A stretch of 64,000 nucleotides of DNA from Myxococcales bacterium (GTDB taxonomy: Bacteria > Myxococcota_A > Polyangia > Polyangiales > Ga0077539), in contig JAAFIF010000045.1 of assembly GCA_013298625.1 (NCBI GenBank), positions 1-64,000 of the forward strand. The letters run 5' to 3'. The first letter of the stretch is position 1. Every line of letters starts with the position of its first letter. The position numbers were made by a program, and so were the translations under genes. The notes beneath the pieces were generated by a model. The model saw only the letters and a program-made list of their open reading frames with translations, did no database searches and was not told the DNA's origin. This document shows, in pieces, positions 59,894 to 64,000 of this stretch.

Positions 59894-61175
59894 TTCGTGG
59901 GCGCTCTGGATGGTGGCTCCGTGCCTCGCGGGGCTCGATGGAGGGTCGCCGAGCAGCGACGCAGCAACGGACGCGAGTGTCGCTGTGGGCCCGACGCCGG
60001 TCCAGTGGGATCCCGCGCAGCGCTCGGTGCGCGTGCATCGCGTCGGCGAGCTCGCGCGGACCGAACCTCGCCCCGACGCCCCCGTACGCGGGACGCTCGA
60101 GGTCGGATCGCGCTTCGCCGTGCTCGAAGCGGCCTCAGCCCCGGGCTGCCGTCGGCCGTGGGCGCGCATCGCGACCGACGCTTGGGTGTGCACGGACTAC
60201 GTTCGCGCCAGCGCAGAGGCGCCCGCGGCGCGCGCGTTGCCCGTGATCGCGCCCGATGGAGGCGGGCTGCCTTTTCGCTACGCCAGGCCGCGGAGAGACG
60301 CGACGTCGCTCTGGCGCACGCGCGCCGAGGTCGGCGACGACGACCGCGCCATCGCGCTGCGAAGAGACAACACCCTCGCGATTCGCGAGGTCCTCGGCGA
60401 GGGACGCGCGCGGCTCGCGGTGACGACGGACGGGCGCTTCGTGTACGAGCGAGACCTGGATTTTATCAGGCCAATCGCGACCGCTGCGAGCGGGACGCGC
60501 GTCGCGACCGGCGCGCCCGCGACCGCCGTGGCCTTCTCGCTGCGCGCCACGAGGGCCTGGCCTTCCGCCGCGCTCGCGCTCACCGGGACGAGCGCCAACG
60601 GGCCGCGAGAGGTCCCTGCGCGGCGAGCGCTGATCGTTCGAGAGACGCGCGCGGTGCGCGGCGTCGAGGTGCTGTTGACCGAGCGAGGATGGGCCCGGGC
60701 GTCGGACTTCGCGCGCGCGATCACCGTGGATCTACCAGCCGATTTGCAGCCCAACGAGCGTTGGCTCGACGTCGATCGCGCCTCGCAGATCGCGGTCGCC
60801 TACGAGGGCGCGACCCCGCAGTGGGCGGCGCTCGTGTCCACGGGCCGCGCTGGGCACAGCACCAGCGCAGGGATGTTTCGTGTGCGAAACAAGCTCGCGT
60901 GGGACGACATGACCAACGTGGGCTCTGGCGCTGGGCGGGACGCGCTGTACTTCGTCGGAGCCGTCCCGTGGGTGCAGTATTTTCACGGCGGACAAGCGCT
61001 GCACGCGGCGTTTTGGCACGGTGATTTCGGCGCGGTTCGCTCGCACGGCTGCGTCAACCTGGCGCCCGACGACGCGCGATGGCTCTTCGAGTGGGCGCCG
61101 CCTGCGCTGCCCGCGGGGTTCGTCAACGTGACGGCGACCGCGCGGGACCCCGGGCTGCGCGTGCGCGTGCGCTGA
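59868..61175 (+). CDS. L,D-transpeptidase (YkuD domain) protein
   Basis: 435 residues from the GTG at 59868 (ATG at 59910 possible). A short hydrophobic stretch near the N-terminus with a Cys (VAPCLAG) suggests secretion or lipidation. The middle includes two SH3b-like segments (RVHRVGELARTEPRPDAPVRGTLEVGSRFAVLE and similar). The catalytic YkuD motif is in HGDFGAVRSHGCVNLAPDDARWLFEW, with His393 and nucleophile Cys395, preceded by GMFRVRNKLAWDDM and FVGAVPWVQYFHGGQALHAAFW. It forms 3-3 peptidoglycan cross-links or attaches proteins to the wall. Typical for myxobacteria with many LDTs. Confidence 0.88.
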   Translation: MDRTQSNRISWALWMVAPCLAGLDGGSPSSDAATDASVAVGPTPVQWDPAQRSVRVHRVGELARTEPRPDAPVRGTLEVGSRFAVLEAASAPGCRRPWARIATDAWVCTDYVRASAEAPAARALPVIAPDGGGLPFRYARPRRDATSLWRTRAEVGDDDRAIALRRDNTLAIREVLGEGRARLAVTTDGRFVYERDLDFIRPIATAASGTRVATGAPATAVAFSLRATRAWPSAALALTGTSANGPREVPARRALIVRETRAVRGVEVLLTERGWARASDFARAITVDLPADLQPNERWLDVDRASQIAVAYEGATPQWAALVSTGRAGHSTSAGMFRVRNKLAWDDMTNVGSGAGRDALYFVGAVPWVQYFHGGQALHAAFWHGDFGAVRSHGCVNLAPDDARWLFEWAPPALPAGFVNVTATARDPGLRVRVR

Positions 61176-61305
61176 GCGGAACAGCGACTGCATTGACTGC
61201 AACGACGGCACCGAAAGCGTGCCGGGGTGTGCCGAAGTTCGGGGGGATGGCTCCGAGCGGGACGCACGGGACGTCATAGCGACGTCGACAGCAGGAGGAC
61301 TTTGG

Positions 61306-62763
61306 ATGATGGCTTCTCGTTGGATGCGCAGCGGTGTGCTGGCTGCGTGTGTTCTCGGCGCCACAGCGCTCTCTTCGCCTCGCGAGGCGAGCGCGTGCGG
61401 AGGCTGCGTGCACGCGCGCTCGGCGGCGCCGGTGTCGGTCACGCAGCACCGCATGGCGCTCGCGCTCTCGTCGCGGCAAACAACGCTGTGGGATCAGTTT
61501 TCGTTCGCTGGGAGCGCGGCGGAGTTCGCGTGGATCCTTCCCGTTCGGCACGACCCCGCGGTGCGCGTCGAGGTCGCGGACGATCGCTTTCTCGCGATGT
61601 TCGACGAGGCGACCACGCCGCGCTTGGACGTTCCGCCGCCGCCGCCCTCGCCCTGCCCGACCTCGTGCAGATGGGATCCGTGCCAACCGCCGGTCGCGCA
61701 AGATTCAGGGGTTGGGATCGACGCCGCGAGCAGCGCAGACGCGTCGGTGACCGTGTTTCGTATGACCGACGTCGGGCCGTACGCTGTCGCCATCATCGGC
61801 GGCAGCGACGCGATGGCCCTGCGCACGTGGCTCAGCGCCAACGGCTACTCGGTCCCGAGCACGATCGAGCCCGTGCTCGACGCGTACATCGCGCAGCGGA
61901 TGGACTTCGTCGCGGTGCGGCTCCGCTCGACGGGCGTCGCGACGAGGATGACGCCGATCCGCGTGACTGTTCCCGGGTACGCGCCGACGCTGCCGCTGCG
62001 GATGGTCGCCGCAGGAATCAGCGACAAGGTCGGCCTGCAGCTCGTCGTCTTCGCCGACTCGCGCGTCGAGGCGTTGAATTTCACCAACGCCGAGATCCGC
62101 GACAGCGAGTTCGTCTTCGACTACGCGGCAGAGTCGTGGCCGCCGGTCGCGTTCGAGGCGCTCTCGTCGATGATCCGTACGAAGCACCGACAGGCGGGCG
62201 GTCGCACCTGGCTCACCGAGAGCGCGACGCGATGGACGCCGCAGTTCGTGCGATCGGCCGCGCAGAGCGCGCAGCGTCGATGGCGATCGAGCTCGTGTCC
62301 GCCCGAGGCCTCGCCGTTCGACCTCGACTGCGGCGGGCCGCAGGCGGCCAACGACGCCGAGGTCGCGCTCGCGGGGCTCGGCGCGAACCTCACGATCACC
62401 AGGATGACCGCCGAGCTCGCGTACACAGTGCTCGACGCGGACCTTCAGCTGGGCGCGAGCGTCGCCAACGCCGAGCGGAGCCTCGCCTACCAATACGGAA
62501 CGCTTCGCAACGTCCCGCCCCCGCCCGTGTGCACGCCGCTCAACTGCCCCACGACGTGCGACCGCGACGCAAACACCGCTCGCCCCGACGCCACTGCGCG
62601 CTTCGACGGCGGGATGGACGCGAGCGCCGCAGGGCTCAGCGCCGGAGGTGGCGTGCAGTGCGCGACGCGCCCTGGTCCCGCGGGGCGCGGTCCGAGCGCA
62701 TGGATGTGGCTCTCGCTCGCGACGGCGATCGTCGCGCGACGCGCGAGGCGACCGCGGCGCTGA
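61306..62763 (+). CDS. DUF2330 protein with MYXO-CTERM-like anchor, second copy
   Basis: 485 residues. AGGAGG (61293-61298) lies 7 bases before the ATG at 61306, fixing the start. Signal peptide to EASA, then CGGCVHARSAAPVSVTQHRMALALSSRQTTLWDQFSFAGSAAEFAWILPV, the DUF2330 N-terminal pattern (CGG..., x-AEFAWILPVR). C-terminus: CATRPGPAGRGPSAWMWLSLATAIVARRARRPRR, a MYXO-CTERM-like Gly/Pro spacer, hydrophobic helix and Arg cluster. Shares domain and tail layout with the gene at 29550. Function unknown. Followed by a palindrome cluster. Confidence 0.85.
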   Translation: MMASRWMRSGVLAACVLGATALSSPREASACGGCVHARSAAPVSVTQHRMALALSSRQTTLWDQFSFAGSAAEFAWILPVRHDPAVRVEVADDRFLAMFDEATTPRLDVPPPPPSPCPTSCRWDPCQPPVAQDSGVGIDAASSADASVTVFRMTDVGPYAVAIIGGSDAMALRTWLSANGYSVPSTIEPVLDAYIAQRMDFVAVRLRSTGVATRMTPIRVTVPGYAPTLPLRMVAAGISDKVGLQLVVFADSRVEALNFTNAEIRDSEFVFDYAAESWPPVAFEALSSMIRTKHRQAGGRTWLTESATRWTPQFVRSAAQSAQRRWRSSSCPPEASPFDLDCGGPQAANDAEVALAGLGANLTITRMTAELAYTVLDADLQLGASVANAERSLAYQYGTLRNVPPPPVCTPLNCPTTCDRDANTARPDATARFDGGMDASAAGLSAGGGVQCATRPGPAGRGPSAWMWLSLATAIVARRARRPRR

Positions 62764-62766
62764 GAG

Positions 62767-62798
62767 GGTGAGCGCGCTGGCGGGTGAGCGCGCTGGCG
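62767..62798. repeat. 16-bp tandem repeat
   Basis: GGTGAGCGCGCTGGCG occurs twice back to back, at 62767-62782 and 62783-62798, immediately after the DUF2330 gene. Confidence 0.85.
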
Positions 62799-62921
62799 TG
62801 CGGCGCTGCCGACAAGCGCTCGGGCAAAGCGCCCGAGCTGAGGCAAGTGAGCATAGACGCACGCTGGCTACCGCTCGACGAAGCGCTGAGTTTTCAGAGG
62901 GCTCCCCCCCCGATTGCCTAA

Positions 62922-62941
62922 GCCCAGGCGAATGCCTGGGC
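62922..62941. terminator. Palindrome with 8-bp arms
   Basis: GCCCAGGC (62922-62929), loop GAAT, GCCTGGGC (62934-62941). A compact stem-loop between convergent genes; no U-run follows, so it may be a REP-like element or a terminator of a weaker type. Confidence 0.6.
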
Positions 62942-62965
62942 GCACGTTGGCCACGCCACGCGCAA

Positions 62966-62987
62966 GCGCGCCATCTTGATGGCGCGC
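62966..62987. repeat. Near-perfect 10-bp inverted repeat
   Basis: GCGCGCCATC (62966-62975), TT, GATGGCGCGC (62978-62987). Ends in a motif repeated in the next palindrome (GATGGCGCGCAGCTCACGCGC), so these two form a repeated unit. Confidence 0.7.
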
Positions 62988-63000
62988 AGCTCACGCGCGA

Positions 63001-63022
63001 GCGCGCCAGCTCGATGGCGCGC
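63001..63022. repeat. Second copy of the palindromic unit
   Basis: GCGCGCCA (63001-63008), loop GCTCGA, TGGCGCGC (63015-63022), followed by GCAGCTCACGCG as in the first copy. It ends just before the stop of the gene at 63034. The pair may be a bidirectional terminator or REP/BIME-like element. Confidence 0.7.
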
Positions 63023-63033
63023 AGCTCACGCGC

Positions 63034-64000
63034 TCACTCGAAGCGCAGGTCGAACCCCGCGAACTCCGTGAACCGGCCGACCATCGCGACGACCGCGACG
63101 CGCGCGGAGCGAACCCTCGGGACGAGCGTTGCCATGCGCGGCGGGCCAGGGCGGACGAGCGAGCCGACAGCGACGCGAAGGGGGCGCACCACGAGGCCGA
63201 CCGAGCGGATCGAGCCGAACGACCGATGCGCGCGAGGCAGCGTTTCTCCACGCAGAACGTGGCAGACCGTCGCGTACTCCGCCGCCTCGGGCCGGTCGAA
63301 CGGGGTCCATCCGCCCACGTCGCGCTTGCTCTCTTCGAGCGGCGCGAGCGCGAGCCCCCGCTCTGCGGGCAGCCCGAACACCCGCGAGAGCACGTGCATC
63401 TCGTGCTGCTCGTCGGCGGACTCGGGGCAGCGCGTTGCGCCGACGAGCGGGTGCTCCGTCGACTCGCTGTCTCGCAGCGGAACGATCGAGGCGTTGGACG
63501 GGACCTCGATCGACTCGCCCGCGCTCCACCCCGCGCTGCGCGCGGACGCGAGCAACGCTGCGCGCCACGGCAAACCCATCGCGCCGAAGCGATTCGGATC
63601 GGAGCAATCCACGGAGTAGTCGCGCGCGCGCCCCGCGGGCTCGAACGGAGCGCCCTCGTGCGCGAGCGATGGAGCGAGCCCCACGAGCGCGAGCGAGCGC
63701 GCCGCGCCGCAGTCCTCGACGTTGACGCCGTTGAACGACGCGAACCGGCCGACCTCGTGCTCGGGCACCTGGAAGAAGCGGGTCGACGCCGCGCCGCGTT
63801 CGTCCGCGCCAGCGCCAGCGCCGATACGCACGCTCACCGTGAACTCTCCGTTCGCGCTGTATCGAAGCTCTCCCGCGGGGGCGAACGACGTCTGCACGGC
63901 GAGCGGCGCATCGCTGTCGGCGCGCGCGAAGAACGTGCGCCGCCCTTCGAGGGAGAGCGACGACAGCCGCGCTTCGATCGCGACGTGATCCGCGGTCGCT
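63034..64000 (-). CDS. Hypothetical protein, unknown (partial, runs off right edge)
   Basis: The frame is open without a stop from the TGA complement at 63034 to the window edge, so the N-terminus is missing; at least 321 codons remain. Visible sequence is beta-rich with few hydrophobic stretches: RRTFFARADSDAPL, LRYSANGEFTVSVRIGAGAG, FQVPEHEVGRFASFNGVNVEDCG, VDCSDPNRFGAMG, VVRPLRVAVGSLVRPG. A C-terminal segment RVAVVAMVGRFTEFAGFDLRFE is also strand-like. I do not recognise a family; two or three cysteines may form disulfides in a secreted protein. Confidence 0.65.
   Translation of the reverse strand, partial: ATADHVAIEARLSSLSLEGRRTFFARADSDAPLAVQTSFAPAGELRYSANGEFTVSVRIGAGAGADERGAASTRFFQVPEHEVGRFASFNGVNVEDCGAARSLALVGLAPSLAHEGAPFEPAGRARDYSVDCSDPNRFGAMGLPWRAALLASARSAGWSAGESIEVPSNASIVPLRDSESTEHPLVGATRCPESADEQHEMHVLSRVFGLPAERGLALAPLEESKRDVGGWTPFDRPEAAEYATVCHVLRGETLPRAHRSFGSIRSVGLVVRPLRVAVGSLVRPGPPRMATLVPRVRSARVAVVAMVGRFTEFAGFDLRFE

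Noticed and set aside
1-64000. tRNA, rRNA, CRISPR array, IS element, prophage or integrase
   Set aside because: No cloverleaf-like T-loop/anticodon combination, no regularly spaced repeats, no transposase or integrase motif was seen on either strand.

Overview
The window reads as chromosomal DNA of a high-GC Myxococcota bacterium (myxobacterium, probably Polyangia/Sandaracinus-like; genus not resolvable by eye). Clues are the very GC-rich third codon positions, many alanine/proline-rich secreted and lipoproteins, cysteine-rich repeat proteins of the myxobacterial DUF4215 and 'NCGxCG' types, two DUF2330 proteins with MYXO-CTERM-like tails, Ser/Thr kinases with a PP2C phosphatase, an NtrC-type sigma-54 activator and many GTG/TTG starts. 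Genes are tightly packed: convergent pairs often end within 3-25 bases of each other, and no gene-free stretch exceeds 300 bases. I saw no rRNA, tRNA, CRISPR array, insertion sequence, phage or integrase.

Layout. 1-10 kb: end of a DUF4215 surface protein, NRDE protein, proton pyrophosphatase, GNAT acetyltransferase with a lysine-rich tail, TauE/SafE exporter, N-formylglutamate amidohydrolase-like protein, GST, small lipoproteins. 10-14 kb: ECF sigma factor / TPR-containing putative anti-sigma / outer-membrane protein operon on the minus strand, then a BMP-type binding lipoprotein. 14-17.7 kb: a translationally coupled four-gene operon made of a duplicated pair (TPR membrane protein + Cys-rich lipoprotein). 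17.7-25 kb: housekeeping metabolism (leucine dehydrogenase, trpS, purB, a purC-purS fusion, HAD phosphatase). 25-34 kb: FHA protein with a degenerate CpaF-like ATPase domain, membrane protein, cysteine-type CcmE, SecD-P1-like lipoprotein, DUF2330 protein, pentaheme cytochrome lipoprotein, bestrophin. 34-41 kb: leuB, Stp1-type phosphatase, lipoprotein, DUF2723 membrane protein, and a pseudokinase fused to a winged-helix domain. 41-48.7 kb: eight-repeat Cys-rich secreted protein, lipoprotein, orphan FecCD permease, coaX, O-methyltransferase, LysR regulator, membrane protein. 48.8-55 kb: Ser/Thr kinase, outer-membrane protein, lipoprotein, secreted Cys/His/Asp protein, NtrC-family regulator. 55-64 kb: OppF- and OppD-type ATPases on the minus strand separated by two tandem paralogues on the plus strand, a barrel protein, YkuD transpeptidase, second DUF2330 protein, a palindrome cluster, and a gene running off the right edge.

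How the genes fit together: phospho-signalling is dispersed (active kinase at 48.8 kb, PP2C phosphatase at 35.6 kb, FHA reader at 24.9 kb, pseudokinase-regulator at 39.8 kb), so these could be parts of one network, though nothing in the sequence links them. Several proteins look like family members that lost catalysis and became scaffolds or sensors (CpaF-like domain, kinase-like domain). No single obvious new multi-gene defence or biosynthetic system is present; the best candidates for something undescribed are the pseudo-enzymes, the duplicated TPR/Cys-rich operon, the purC-purS fusion with an internal start, and the SecD-like lipoprotein.
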